Assembly: GCF_036962685.1 (NCBI RefSeq)
Contig: NZ_JBALOP010000002.1
Coordinates: 230,229 to 294,228, forward strand
DNA length: 64,000 nt
Direction: 5' to 3'
Source: Ferdinandcohnia sp036962685
Lineage (GTDB): Bacteria > Bacillota > Bacilli > Bacillales > Bacillaceae_L
The translations under genes and the position numbers were made by a program. The notes under the pieces were generated by a model. The model had not been told where the DNA came from. It did no database searches and saw only the letters and a program-made list of their open reading frames with translations. Positions 51,484 to 60,804 of this stretch are shown here, piece by piece. The first letter of the stretch is position 1. Each line of letters starts with the position of its first letter.

Positions 51484-52593
51484 ATGTTTAAACAGAAAGC
51501 TGGTTTTGGTCTTGCATTTTTACTTGCAGCTGGAACATTGTTAGGTGCATGTGGAACTGCAGACGAAGAAGGAACAGGTAAAGGAAATGGCGAAGGTGCT
51601 GGCCTAAAAGTAGGTATGGTTACTGATGCTGGTACAATTGATGATAAATCATTTAACCAAGGTACATGGGAAGGAATTTTGGCTGCTAAAGACGAATATG
51701 GTATTCAAGAGAAATATCTCAGACCAGCTGGTGAAATCGAAGCAGAATATTTAAAAGAGATTGGGAATCTTTATGATGCTGGCTACAAGTTCATGTTAAC
51801 ACCTGGTTTTAAATTTGAAACGGCTATACATCAAGCACAATCAAAATACGAGGATGCGAAATTTGTCATTATTGATGGTTATCCGCATAAAGGTGATTTT
51901 GTAGAAGATATAGCTGATAACACTGTTGCTGTATTCTTTGCAGAGCACGAATCAGGTTTCTTAGCAGGTGTTGCTACGGCTCTTGAAATTAAAGACGGAG
52001 AAGCTGGATTTATTGGTGGTATGGAGATCCCAGCTGTACAAAAATTTAACTGGGGCTTCCAGCAAGGTGTAGCTTATGCAAATGAGAATTTAGGAACAAA
52101 TCTAGGTCTTAAAGAACAAAACGTAGTTTACCAAGGTACGTTCACAGATTCTGCAGCTGGTGGACAAATTGCAGCTTCAATGTATGATCGCGGTGTGAAA
52201 GTAATCTTTGTCGCTGCTGGTGGTGTAGGTGTTGGAGCAATTAATGAAGGAAAAACTCGTGCAAGTAATGGTGAAGATGTTTGGGTTGTAGGTGTCGACG
52301 TTGACCAGTACGCTGATGGAATATATGATGAGGCGAACAATAAATCGGTTATCTTGACTTCTGCAATGAAGAAAATTAAACATGCGGCACAAGAACTAAT
52401 CAAACAAGAGATTGATGGAACATTCCCTGGTGGAAAATTGATTACTTATGATGCAACAAATGATGGCGTTGGCCTTCCGGATGAGAATCCAAATTTAAGT
52501 GATGAAACTGTTAACACAGTAAAAGAAGTTTTTGAAAAGATTAAATCAGGTGAAATCAAAGTCTCTGCTGAAAAAGGGAACTTAATCAAGTAA
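51484..52593 (+). CDS. BMP-family substrate-binding lipoprotein of an ABC importer
   Basis: Extracytoplasmic binding protein, 369 residues, with a signal peptide and lipobox LGAC (C23), then a Gly/Glu-rich linker and the BMP (PnrA-like) fold: VGMVTDAGTIDDKSFNQG near 43-60, then GFIGGMEIP and VWVVGVDVDQ. Related proteins bind purine or other nucleosides; the ligand here is unknown. GGGGGTC precedes the ATG. It is separated from the ABC genes by a hairpin, typical where the binding protein is made in excess. It is similar in type to B. subtilis YufN. Confidence 0.92.
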   Translation: MFKQKAGFGLAFLLAAGTLLGACGTADEEGTGKGNGEGAGLKVGMVTDAGTIDDKSFNQGTWEGILAAKDEYGIQEKYLRPAGEIEAEYLKEIGNLYDAGYKFMLTPGFKFETAIHQAQSKYEDAKFVIIDGYPHKGDFVEDIADNTVAVFFAEHESGFLAGVATALEIKDGEAGFIGGMEIPAVQKFNWGFQQGVAYANENLGTNLGLKEQNVVYQGTFTDSAAGGQIAASMYDRGVKVIFVAAGGVGVGAINEGKTRASNGEDVWVVGVDVDQYADGIYDEANNKSVILTSAMKKIKHAAQELIKQEIDGTFPGGKLITYDATNDGVGLPDENPNLSDETVNTVKEVFEKIKSGEIKVSAEKGNLIK

Positions 52594-52609
52594 TACATTT
52601 GCTGATATA

Positions 52610-52636
52610 GAGACGGTTTCATCCGTCTCTTCTTTA
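52610..52636 (+). terminator. Intercistronic hairpin after the binding-protein gene
   Basis: GAGACGG (52610-52616) and CCGTCTC (52623-52629) with a TTTCAT loop, then TTCTTT. The short T tract suggests partial termination, leaving less transcript for the ABC components. Confidence 0.7.
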
Positions 52637-52734
52637 ATGTAAACGTAAGAAGTAGAGGTAACACATGTTTTGGGTGCGATTAGGGGACTCCTAAATAATA
52701 AGGAATTGAGGTCAAGAAAAAGGTGAGTGCTACT

Positions 52735-54261
52735 ATGGAATATGTTGTGGAAATGCTGAATATCAGGAAAGAATTCCCAGGTATTGTAGCGAATGATAAT
52801 ATCACTCTTACTTTAAGAAAAGGTGAGATACACGCTCTACTTGGTGAAAATGGGGCAGGAAAATCCACGCTCATGGGTGTTTTATTTGGTATGTACCAGC
52901 CTGAGCAAGGAATGATTAAAGTAAATGGAGAACAGGTACATATTTCCAACCCTAATGTGGCAAATCGACTGGGGATTGGTATGGTACACCAACACTTTAA
53001 ACTAGTCGATAATTTTACGGTTACTGAAAATATCATTTTAGGAAGTGAACCTTTAAAGGGTGGAGTTGTACTGGATGTAAATAGTGCTGCAAAGCGAATT
53101 GAAGAATTATCTAAGTATTATGGACTCAATGTTGACCCACATGCAAAAATAGAAGATATTTCGGTTGGCATGCAGCAACGGGTTGAGATAATGAAAATGC
53201 TTTTCCGAGAGGCTGATGTGCTTATTTTTGATGAGCCAACAGCTGTGTTAACACCAACTGAAATAGATGAATTAATGAAGATTATGAAGAATTTAATTAA
53301 AGAAGGAAAGTCCATCATCATCATTACACATAAATTGAAGGAAATTAAAGCTGTTGCAGATCGCTGTACAGTTATTCGTCGTGGTAAATACATAGGAACA
53401 GTGAACGTAGCTGAATCAAGTGAAGCAAGCTTAGCGGAGATGATGGTTGGCCGACATGTTTCCTTTAATGTAGATAAAGAAGAAAGTAAACCAGGTGAAG
53501 TGGTATTAGATATAGATTCCCTTTCTGTAAAAAATAATCGAAAGGTTATGGGATTAAAGAACTTTTCTCTAACTGTACGAAAAGGGGAAATTGTGGGTAT
53601 TGCAGGCGTCGAAGGTAATGGTCAATCTGAGTTAGTAGAAGCCATCACTGGTCTTCGTAAAGCTGAGTCAGGAAAAATTATGTTAAACGGTGAGGATATA
53701 ACTACACTACCTGTGCGTCAACGTATTGAAAAAGGAATTGCGCACATACCTGAGGATAGACAAAAACGAGGTCTTGTTTTAGATTACACTTTACAGTCCA
53801 ACATGGTATTAGAGGTTTATAACAAACCACCGTTTGCAAAGCATGGCCTTTTAAATATATCTGCAATGAAAGAATATGCAAAGAAAATTTTAGAAAATTT
53901 TGATGTTCGGTCAGGCGAAGGGGAAACTTCCATTGCAAGAACCTTATCAGGAGGTAACCAGCAAAAAGCAATTGTTGGACGCGAGCTCGAATTAGATCCC
54001 GAATTGCTCGTAGCTGTTCAACCAACAAGAGGCCTTGATGTTGGTTCAATAGAGTATATCCATAAACGATTAATTGAGCACCGTGATAAAGGAAAAGCAG
54101 TACTTTTAATCTCGCTGGAACTTGATGAAGTATTGCAGCTATCTGACCGGATTGCCATCGTCAACAACGGCGAACTTATTGGCGTTGTTAATGCCTCTGA
54201 AACAAATGAAAATGAGGTTGGCCTCATGATGGCGGGTGTAGGTAAGGAGAGAAGTGTATGA
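52735..54261 (+). CDS. Sugar/nucleoside-type ABC transporter ATPase (double NBD)
   Basis: Energises uptake by the adjacent permeases. ATG 52735 behind AAAAAGGTGAG gives 508 residues, MEYVVEMLNIRKEFPG like the YufO family. NBD1 is complete: Walker A GENGAGKST, signature in DISVGMQQR, Walker B LIFDEPTAVLT. NBD2 is degenerate: the Walker A position reads GVEGNGQSE without the GK[ST], and the Walker B/glutamate region reads AVQPTRGLD, with Q at the catalytic glutamate position, though its signature LSGGNQQK is good. This asymmetry is typical of the family. It overlaps the permease gene by 4 bases. Confidence 0.93.
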   Translation: MEYVVEMLNIRKEFPGIVANDNITLTLRKGEIHALLGENGAGKSTLMGVLFGMYQPEQGMIKVNGEQVHISNPNVANRLGIGMVHQHFKLVDNFTVTENIILGSEPLKGGVVLDVNSAAKRIEELSKYYGLNVDPHAKIEDISVGMQQRVEIMKMLFREADVLIFDEPTAVLTPTEIDELMKIMKNLIKEGKSIIIITHKLKEIKAVADRCTVIRRGKYIGTVNVAESSEASLAEMMVGRHVSFNVDKEESKPGEVVLDIDSLSVKNNRKVMGLKNFSLTVRKGEIVGIAGVEGNGQSELVEAITGLRKAESGKIMLNGEDITTLPVRQRIEKGIAHIPEDRQKRGLVLDYTLQSNMVLEVYNKPPFAKHGLLNISAMKEYAKKILENFDVRSGEGETSIARTLSGGNQQKAIVGRELELDPELLVAVQPTRGLDVGSIEYIHKRLIEHRDKGKAVLLISLELDEVLQLSDRIAIVNNGELIGVVNASETNENEVGLMMAGVGKERSV

Positions 54262-55322
54262 GAACTACAATCATTTCATTAATTGCAGTCCTTTTTGGTC
54301 TAATCGCTGGCGGAATTTTGATGCTCTTTATCGGAAGCAATCCTTTTGAAGGGTATCTCTATTTGTTCCAAGGTGGTTTGAAAAACATTTCAAGAATTGG
54401 AGATACATTAGCAACAGCTACTCCATTAATATTTACTGGTTTATCAGTTGCCTTTGCTTTCCGTACAGGATTATTTAATATTGGGGCATCTGGTCAGATG
54501 TTAATCGGAGGTTTACTTGCAACTGCCGTCGGTTTAACATTTGAATGGTCAAGACCAATCCTTTTACTCGTTATGATTCTAGTAGGATTTCTTGGAGGAG
54601 CTCTTTGGGCATTTATTCCAGGTTTGCTTAAAGCAAGATTTAATGTACATGAAGTGGTTTCAACAATTATGATGAACTGGGTAGCTTATTGGACTGTATA
54701 TTATGTCGTGCCAGGTTATTTTAAAGGTGAATTCCTTGAGACAGAATCAAGAAAATTACCAGATGAAGCAACATTAAGAGCACCTTTTTTAACAGAAATG
54801 TTCCAGGGCTCTTATATTAACTTAGGCTTATTTTTAGGTGTTATCGCTGTTATAGTCATTGGATTTATTATCAATAAAACAACGTTAGGGTTTGAATTAA
54901 AAGCGGTTGGTTTTAACCGTCATGCTGCAGAATATGCTGGGATGCGTGTAAACACTAATATTGTGCTATCGATGCTAATTTCCGGAGGTTTAGCTGGTCT
55001 TGCTGGAGTAGCAATGTACACAGGGAATGCAAGTACTATGCAAATTGGAAACCTACCATCTCAAGGTTTTGATGGTATTGCGGTAGCTCTATTAGGAGCA
55101 AATAGTCCAATTGGTGTCTTCTTTGCAGCAGTATTTTTCGGGATACTCTATTCTGGAACTGGATTTATGAATGCGATGACGGAAATTCCGCCGGAGATTG
55201 CAAATACTATTATTGCTATCATTATCTATTTCGCAGCTACGAGTATTTTAATTGAACGTTTAATAAATAAGTTCAAAAGACGTCGAACTGACAGCTCTTC
55301 TGTAAAAAAGGAGGAAGCGTAA
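54258..55322 (+). CDS. ABC importer permease (YufP-like)
   Basis: Integral membrane subunit of the BMP-type importer, 354 residues with about eight to ten membrane segments, of the BPD_transp_2 class (also RbsC-like). Motifs include NIGASGQMLIGG near 75-86 and GFDGIAVALLGANSPIG near 266-282. The C-terminal tail is charged. ATG 54258 overlaps the ATPase stop; the second permease begins one base after its stop codon. Confidence 0.92.
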   Translation: MRTTIISLIAVLFGLIAGGILMLFIGSNPFEGYLYLFQGGLKNISRIGDTLATATPLIFTGLSVAFAFRTGLFNIGASGQMLIGGLLATAVGLTFEWSRPILLLVMILVGFLGGALWAFIPGLLKARFNVHEVVSTIMMNWVAYWTVYYVVPGYFKGEFLETESRKLPDEATLRAPFLTEMFQGSYINLGLFLGVIAVIVIGFIINKTTLGFELKAVGFNRHAAEYAGMRVNTNIVLSMLISGGLAGLAGVAMYTGNASTMQIGNLPSQGFDGIAVALLGANSPIGVFFAAVFFGILYSGTGFMNAMTEIPPEIANTIIAIIIYFAATSILIERLINKFKRRRTDSSSVKKEEA

Positions 55323-55323
55323 A

Positions 55324-56277
55324 ATGTGGGCTATAATTGAACAAATCTTTCCATATGCAATTGTTTTTACCATTCCTCTTCTAATAACAGCGCTTGGAGG
55401 CTTATTCAGCGAACGAAGTGGTGTCGTTAATATCGGTTTGGACGGTCTGATGATTTTTGGAGCTTTTGCAGGATCACTCACAATCCATTTTCTTCAAGGA
55501 ACAATGTCAAATAATAATTTGGTATTATGGATTGGGTTAATAGTAGCGGCAATTGTTGGTATAATCTTTTCTCTATTACATGCATTCGCTAGTATCAACT
55601 TAAACGCCAACCAAATTATTAGTGGTACTGCAATCAATATGATTGCCGGTGCACTAACTGTTTTCTTAGCAAGAAATATAACTGGTAGTGGAAATATCCG
55701 TATTACAAGTGGTTTTTCGCCAACAGATATTCCTATACTTTCTTCTATTCCAGTTATTGGGGATTTGTTTTTTACAAAAACATATCCAACTACATGGTTT
55801 ATTTTACTTGTTTTATTTATTAGTGCATTCGTATTATATAAAACAAAAACAGGACTACGCTTACGTTCTTGTGGCGAATTTCCTCAAGCAGCGGAGGCGG
55901 CTGGTGTTAATGTAAGACGTATTCGCTACCTTGGGGTCATGCTTTCCGGGGCATTTGCTGGTTTAGGTGGAGCAATTATCATTGTTACGTATGCAGGGGA
56001 ATTCACTGGTAATGTTTCAGGATTAGGGTTCTTGGCGCTTGCTGCTTTAATCTTCGGACAATGGAAACCACTGGGTATTTTAGGTGCTACATTGTTCTTT
56101 GGTTTTGCAAGTACTGTTGCTAACGTTTCACAGGTTATCCCAGAGCTTGCTGTTGTTCCACCAATCCTTTTGAAGATTTTCCCTTATGTGGTAACTTTAA
56201 TTGCATTGGTTCTATTCTCTAAATCTTCTCAAGCACCAAAGGCAGCTGGAGAACCATTTGATTCAGGGAAACGATAA
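55324..56277 (+). CDS. ABC importer permease (YufQ-like)
   Basis: Second permease, 317 residues, about nine membrane segments, paired with the preceding gene. Typical stretches are ERSGVVNIGLDGLM near 29-42, INLNANQIISGTAINMIAG (part) near 92, and GLGFLALAALIFGQWKP near 235-251. AAGGAGGAAGCG precedes the ATG within the end of the upstream gene. A strong terminator closes the operon. Confidence 0.92.
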   Translation: MWAIIEQIFPYAIVFTIPLLITALGGLFSERSGVVNIGLDGLMIFGAFAGSLTIHFLQGTMSNNNLVLWIGLIVAAIVGIIFSLLHAFASINLNANQIISGTAINMIAGALTVFLARNITGSGNIRITSGFSPTDIPILSSIPVIGDLFFTKTYPTTWFILLVLFISAFVLYKTKTGLRLRSCGEFPQAAEAAGVNVRRIRYLGVMLSGAFAGLGGAIIIVTYAGEFTGNVSGLGFLALAALIFGQWKPLGILGATLFFGFASTVANVSQVIPELAVVPPILLKIFPYVVTLIALVLFSKSSQAPKAAGEPFDSGKR

Positions 56278-56290
56278 GTTTATATTTATT

Positions 56291-56323
56291 AAAAGGAATG
56301 GCAGAGGTGTCATTCCTTTTTTA
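56291..56323 (+). terminator. Intrinsic terminator after the ABC operon
   Basis: AAAAGGAATG (56291-56300) and CATTCCTTTT (56311-56320) form a 10-bp stem, then TT. Confidence 0.88.
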
Positions 56324-56345
56324 AACCGAAATTGGGAGGATAATG

Positions 56346-56525
56346 ATGAGCAAAAAAGAAAAGTTTTGGGGGATTATCTGCCTTTTGTTAGTGCTTTTAG
56401 CTTATACCATTCCATATGTTTTTTTATCAGATGTGGCCGCATGGTATGGTAGCTTTCTGTTGTGGGTTGTTTTAGCTTTAGTGATTATCTTAATAAATTA
56501 TATACTAACAAGAAACTGGAGGTGA
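56346..56525 (+). CDS. DUF3311-type small membrane protein
   Basis: A 59-60 residue protein with two membrane helices (about 8-30 and 35-55). The pattern (FWGIICLLLVLLAY, WYGSFLLWVVLALV) and position before a sodium:solute symporter match the DUF3311 small subunit or helper often found with this transporter class (as with B. subtilis yhjC before yhjB). Two adjacent ATGs are possible (56343, 56346); the second is better spaced from GGGAGG (56334-56339). Seven bases separate it from the symporter. Confidence 0.8.
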   Translation: MSKKEKFWGIICLLLVLLAYTIPYVFLSDVAAWYGSFLLWVVLALVIILINYILTRNWR

Positions 56526-56532
56526 GAATTGA

Positions 56533-58002
56533 ATGAGTTCAACAATTGTTTGGTGGGGAATCGTTATTTATATCGTTGCTTCATTATATATCGCCTATTT
56601 ATCAAGAAGCGAAAAGCAAGTAAATATGGAAGGCTACTTTTTAGGCAATCGAAAAATGAACGGTTTTGTTTCTGCTCTAAGCTATAGTGCGACCACTTAT
56701 AGTGCTTTTATGATGGTCGGATTAGCGGGATTAACCTATCGTGGTGGTGTAGGTGCACTTGGTTTTGAAATAATTTATTTTATGGGAGTATCTCTTGTTG
56801 CTTTTTTTGGACCGCGTTTTTGGATTGTCGGAAAAAAGTACGGGTATGTGACGCCATCTGAGATGTTAGGAGATCGTTACGATGATAAAAGGGTAGCTGC
56901 GATTATCTCTATTTCAAGCTGTTTATTTCTAATTCCATATAGCGCTGTTCAGTTAGCAGGTGTTGGCTACTTACTAGAAGGAATGACTGATGGTGGGATT
57001 AGCTTTACGACCGGCGCAATTTTAGCAACTGTGTTGGCAATTGTTTTTACATATATTTCAGGTATTCGTTCAGTCATGTGGACGGATTCCTTACAAGCCT
57101 TAGTGATGATTATTTCGTCGACACTTGTGGTTATTGTACTTGTAAATGCGTTAGGTGGTTTTGGTAGCTTCTTCAATGAATTGCGGACAAGCCATCCAGA
57201 TTCATTAACCGTTCCAGGAAATGGTTTTTTCAGTTTTCCAACCTTTTTATCATTAACCATTCCTTGGATTTTCTTTAGCCTTTCTAATCCGCAGGTAAGC
57301 CAGCGTTTATATATGCCTTCATCTTTAGGAAGTCTGCGAAAAATGTTAATGGGCTTCCTTGTGTTTGGCTTTGTTTACACAATTGTTTCTGTTATGTGGG
57401 GATATTCAGCACTTTTATTATTCCCAGGGCTTGAAAATCCCGATGTAGCAACACCAAGCCTGCTATCATCCAATCATGTTCCAGTAGCATTAGGTGTAAT
57501 CGTAATGGTTTCAATAATGGCTGCTGCTATTTCCACGATTGATTCGATTTTATTAACCCTTTCCTCTCTTTTTGCAAGAGATGTGTATGGAATATCATCA
57601 AAAGGTAAGGACGAGCTGAAGCAATTAAAAATTGGAAAATTTGTTATTCCAATCATTGCAATTCTTGCTTACGGATTTGCAGAATTGCAATTAGATTTAA
57701 TTGCAGTTCTTTCAGTTGCATCATCTGCAGGGTTAATTGTTGTAGTTCCTGCTATTATCGGTACATTTTTTTGGAAAAGAGGCACGGCAGCCGGGGTTAT
57801 GTCGAGCGTTATCATAAGCGGAATTTTAGTGATTGTATTAGAAGCTATGAAATTAAAACCATTTGGGTATGGATCTGGTGTTTGGGGATTACTTCTTTCT
57901 ATTGTGCTGTTTGTGGGGGTAAGTCTGGCAACAAGGCCTCCTGAAAAGAAAGCCAATGAGTTTTTATCCTATTTAAAAAGTGAGCTTGCAAAAAATCAAT
58001 AA
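56533..58002 (+). CDS. Sodium:solute symporter (SSS family)
   Basis: The 489-residue membrane protein has about thirteen hydrophobic segments. SSS-family features include EGYFLGNRKMNG near 33-45, SYSATTYSAFMMVGLAG (part) near 50, and the sodium-site region AAAISTIDSILLTLSSL (part) near 335. The substrate is not readable; relatives carry pantothenate, proline or organic acids. It pairs with the DUF3311 gene and ends in a strong terminator. It stands between the nucleoside-type importer and ymfF, a place occupied by other genes (ymfD, ymfE) in B. subtilis. Confidence 0.9.
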   Translation: MSSTIVWWGIVIYIVASLYIAYLSRSEKQVNMEGYFLGNRKMNGFVSALSYSATTYSAFMMVGLAGLTYRGGVGALGFEIIYFMGVSLVAFFGPRFWIVGKKYGYVTPSEMLGDRYDDKRVAAIISISSCLFLIPYSAVQLAGVGYLLEGMTDGGISFTTGAILATVLAIVFTYISGIRSVMWTDSLQALVMIISSTLVVIVLVNALGGFGSFFNELRTSHPDSLTVPGNGFFSFPTFLSLTIPWIFFSLSNPQVSQRLYMPSSLGSLRKMLMGFLVFGFVYTIVSVMWGYSALLLFPGLENPDVATPSLLSSNHVPVALGVIVMVSIMAAAISTIDSILLTLSSLFARDVYGISSKGKDELKQLKIGKFVIPIIAILAYGFAELQLDLIAVLSVASSAGLIVVVPAIIGTFFWKRGTAAGVMSSVIISGILVIVLEAMKLKPFGYGSGVWGLLLSIVLFVGVSLATRPPEKKANEFLSYLKSELAKNQ

Positions 58003-58011
58003 ATGTATAAA

Positions 58012-58046
58012 AACAAACCAGCAAAGTTTCTGGTTTGTTTTTCTTT
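58012..58046 (+). terminator. Intrinsic terminator after the symporter
   Basis: AACAAACCAG (58012-58021) and CTGGTTTGTT (58030-58039) form a perfect 10-bp stem, then TTTCTTTTT. Confidence 0.92.
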
Positions 58047-58183
58047 TTCAGGAAAACTTAGGTGCAAAACTTGAAATTATTGCTAATCTGAGGTTATAGT
58101 GTTTTTAAGATTAAATAAACGGCTTTAGTTGAAAAATAGCCATATAGGTTTTGGCTATGACCAAAAAAGGAGGCTATGTTTGG

Positions 58184-59464
58184 ATGTTTTTATTGGATGA
58201 TAAAGAGCATAAATTAAATGGGTTGACACTCCATACGATTAAAACAGATAAATTTAAAACCAATACCATTGTACTTAGAATGAAAGCCCCGCTTGAGGAG
58301 GAATATGTGACGCAAAGGGCATTGCTCCCATATGTCTTGCAAAGTGAAACACCTAGCTATCCCTCGACAACAAGTTTTCGTTCTTATTTAGATGAATTAT
58401 ATGGAGCAGCGCTTTATGTCGATTTAGCTAAAAAAGGTGAAAATCACATTATTTCTTTTTTTGTTGAAATTGCAAATGAACTATTTTTAAAAGACCAAAC
58501 ACCTTTACTTGATAAAGGAATTGCTTTGCTACAGGAGATGGTGCTTTCACCAATTTCAGAAAATGGGGCTTTTAAGAGTTCAATCGTTGAAAAAGAGAAA
58601 CGTAGCCTTAGACAGAGAATTCAAGCTGTTAATGATGATAAAATGAGGTATTCGAATTTACGATTAGTTGAGGAAATGTGTAAAGATGAACCTTATCATC
58701 TCCACGTCAATGGAAGAATTGAAGACATTGATCGCATATCAGCTGAATCATTATATAAATATTATCAGAAAGTCCTGGCAGAAGACGAGATTGACCTTTA
58801 TATTATTGGCAATATCGATCCTGAAAAGGTAAAGGATTCTGTTTCATCTACTTTTGTATTTACTGATCGAAGCAAGCGTGAACATACAGAAACTAAATCA
58901 AAACAGATTGAAAAAGCAAATGAGGTCATTGAAAAGCAAGATGTTAAACAAGGAAAGCTTAATATTGGCTACAGAACAAATATAACCTATAGTGATTCCG
59001 ATTATGATGCCCTCCAAGTGTTTAATGGGATTTTCGGTGGGTTCTCGCATTCGAAATTGTTTATTAATGTACGTGAAAAAGAAAGCTTGGCCTATTATGC
59101 AGCTTCAAGAGTAGAAAGTCATAAGGGCTTATTAATGGTGATGTCTGGAATCGATGTAAATAATTATGACCGGGCTGTAACTATTATCAAGGAACAAATG
59201 CAAGCCATGATTGATGGTGATTTCACAGACGATATCATCGTTCAAACAAAAGCTGTTATTCGCAATCAACTACTTGAAACAATTGATACGTCTCGGGGAA
59301 TTGCAGAGGTTTTATATCATAATGTTATTTCTCCAAAACCGAGAAAGCTCGAAGATTGGATTGCTGGAATTGAATCAGTAACGAAGGAGGAAGTAGTCAA
59401 TGTTGCTAAGAAAATTGAACTTGATACTATCTACTTCCTTACAGGATTGGAGGCTGGTCAGTAA
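58184..59464 (+). CDS. ymfF: M16-family peptidase-like protein YmfF (zinc motif absent)
   Basis: M16-fold protein, 426 residues from ATG 58184 (AAAAAAGGAGG at 58163-58173), equal to B. subtilis YmfF. The position where M16 enzymes carry HxxEH reads RALLPYVLQ, with no zinc ligands, so this is likely the non-catalytic partner of the next gene. The frame could begin at 58151, but that places the Shine-Dalgarno inside the gene. The stop overlaps the ymfH start by one base. Confidence 0.9.
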   Translation: MFLLDDKEHKLNGLTLHTIKTDKFKTNTIVLRMKAPLEEEYVTQRALLPYVLQSETPSYPSTTSFRSYLDELYGAALYVDLAKKGENHIISFFVEIANELFLKDQTPLLDKGIALLQEMVLSPISENGAFKSSIVEKEKRSLRQRIQAVNDDKMRYSNLRLVEEMCKDEPYHLHVNGRIEDIDRISAESLYKYYQKVLAEDEIDLYIIGNIDPEKVKDSVSSTFVFTDRSKREHTETKSKQIEKANEVIEKQDVKQGKLNIGYRTNITYSDSDYDALQVFNGIFGGFSHSKLFINVREKESLAYYAASRVESHKGLLMVMSGIDVNNYDRAVTIIKEQMQAMIDGDFTDDIIVQTKAVIRNQLLETIDTSRGIAEVLYHNVISPKPRKLEDWIAGIESVTKEEVVNVAKKIELDTIYFLTGLEAGQ

Positions 59465-60753
59465 TGGAAAAAATCACATTTGATCAACTTCAAGAAGTAC
59501 TTTATCATGAAAAGCTTGAAAATGGCCTAAATGTTTATATCCTTCCAAAAAAGGGATTTAATAAAACGTACGCTACGTTTACAACGAATTATGGATCTGT
59601 GGATAATCAATTTGTACCATTAGGCAAGGATGATTTCGTTCATGTACCTGATGGGATTGCGCATTTTTTAGAGCATAAGCTTTTTGAAAAAGAAGACGGT
59701 GATGTATTTCAGGATTTTAGTAAACAGGGTGCATCAGCAAATGCGTTTACTTCATTTACAAGGACTGCCTATCTTTTTTCAAGTACCTCCAATGTAGAAT
59801 TGAATCTTAAAACATTGATTGACTTTGTTCAAAGTCCTTATTTTACCGAAAAGACAGTGGAAAAAGAAAAAGGGATCATTGGTCAAGAAATTACGATGTA
59901 CGATGACAATCCTGATTGGAGACTGTATTTCGGTGTCATTGAAAATATGTATAAAAATCATCCTGTTCGAATCGACATCGCAGGAACGATTGATTCCATC
60001 GCCAAAATAACAAAGGATATGCTATACGAATGCTACGAAACCTTCTATCATCCGAGCAATATGGTATTATTTGTTGTGGGACCGATTGATCCGGAAAAAA
60101 TAATGGAGCAAATACGTTCAAACCAAGCACAAAAGGACTATCAAGATCAGCCAGAAGTCAAACGCCATTTTGAAGATGAACCAATCGAAGTAAATGAAAA
60201 GAAGAAAGTTCTTGAAATGAATGTTCAATCCTCAAAATGTATGGTAGGGGTAAAAGCCTTAAACCCGACACGTAAAGGCGATGAATTGCTGAAACAAGAA
60301 TTGTCAATGACAATCATTCTAGATTGGCTATTTGGAAAAAGCTCAAAGCATTATCAGGCACTTTATGATGAAGGCTTAATTGATGATACTTTTACGTATG
60401 ATTATACGGAAGAACAAGGTTTTGGTTTTGCCATTGTTGGTGGAGACACTTCTAACCCTGATGAATTATCATCTAAAGTAAGAAATATTATGCTTTCAAG
60501 TAAAAACCAAGGGATTACGTCAGAAGAATTAGAGCGTGTGAAAAAGAAAAAGATTGGGGCATTTTTACGCTCACTAAATTCACCCGATTATATTGCAAAT
60601 CAATTTACAAGGTATGCATTTAATGATATGAATTTATTCGATGTTGTTCCAATGATGGAAAGTCTAACAGTAGACAATATTACAAACACTGTGAATGAAT
60701 TCTTTGATGAAATTCGAATGACAGAGTGTCAAGTCATACCTAAAAATACTTAA
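59464..60753 (+). CDS. ymfH: M16-family zinc peptidase YmfH
   Basis: Zinc peptidase of the insulinase class, 429 residues. The inverted motif HFLEH is at residues 67-71 and the later glutamate lies in IIGQEITMYDDNP. The C-terminal lobe is present. With YmfF it forms a catalytic/non-catalytic pair as in mitochondrial processing peptidase; in ylmE-like M16 pairs such partners form heterodimers. The physiological substrate is unknown. TAATG stop-start overlap indicates coupled translation. Confidence 0.92.
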   Translation: MEKITFDQLQEVLYHEKLENGLNVYILPKKGFNKTYATFTTNYGSVDNQFVPLGKDDFVHVPDGIAHFLEHKLFEKEDGDVFQDFSKQGASANAFTSFTRTAYLFSSTSNVELNLKTLIDFVQSPYFTEKTVEKEKGIIGQEITMYDDNPDWRLYFGVIENMYKNHPVRIDIAGTIDSIAKITKDMLYECYETFYHPSNMVLFVVGPIDPEKIMEQIRSNQAQKDYQDQPEVKRHFEDEPIEVNEKKKVLEMNVQSSKCMVGVKALNPTRKGDELLKQELSMTIILDWLFGKSSKHYQALYDEGLIDDTFTYDYTEEQGFGFAIVGGDTSNPDELSSKVRNIMLSSKNQGITSEELERVKKKKIGAFLRSLNSPDYIANQFTRYAFNDMNLFDVVPMMESLTVDNITNTVNEFFDEIRMTECQVIPKNT

Positions 60754-60759
60754 GACAAG

Positions 60760-60791
60760 AAAGCATCCTTTTGTAAAAGGGTGCTTTTTTA
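60760..60791 (+). terminator. Intrinsic terminator after ymfH
   Basis: AAAGCATCCTTTT pairs with AAAAGGGTGCTTTT around GT (60760-60790). It overlaps the region just ahead of ymfI. Confidence 0.85.
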
Positions 60792-60804
60792 AGGGGAAAT
60801 GAAC

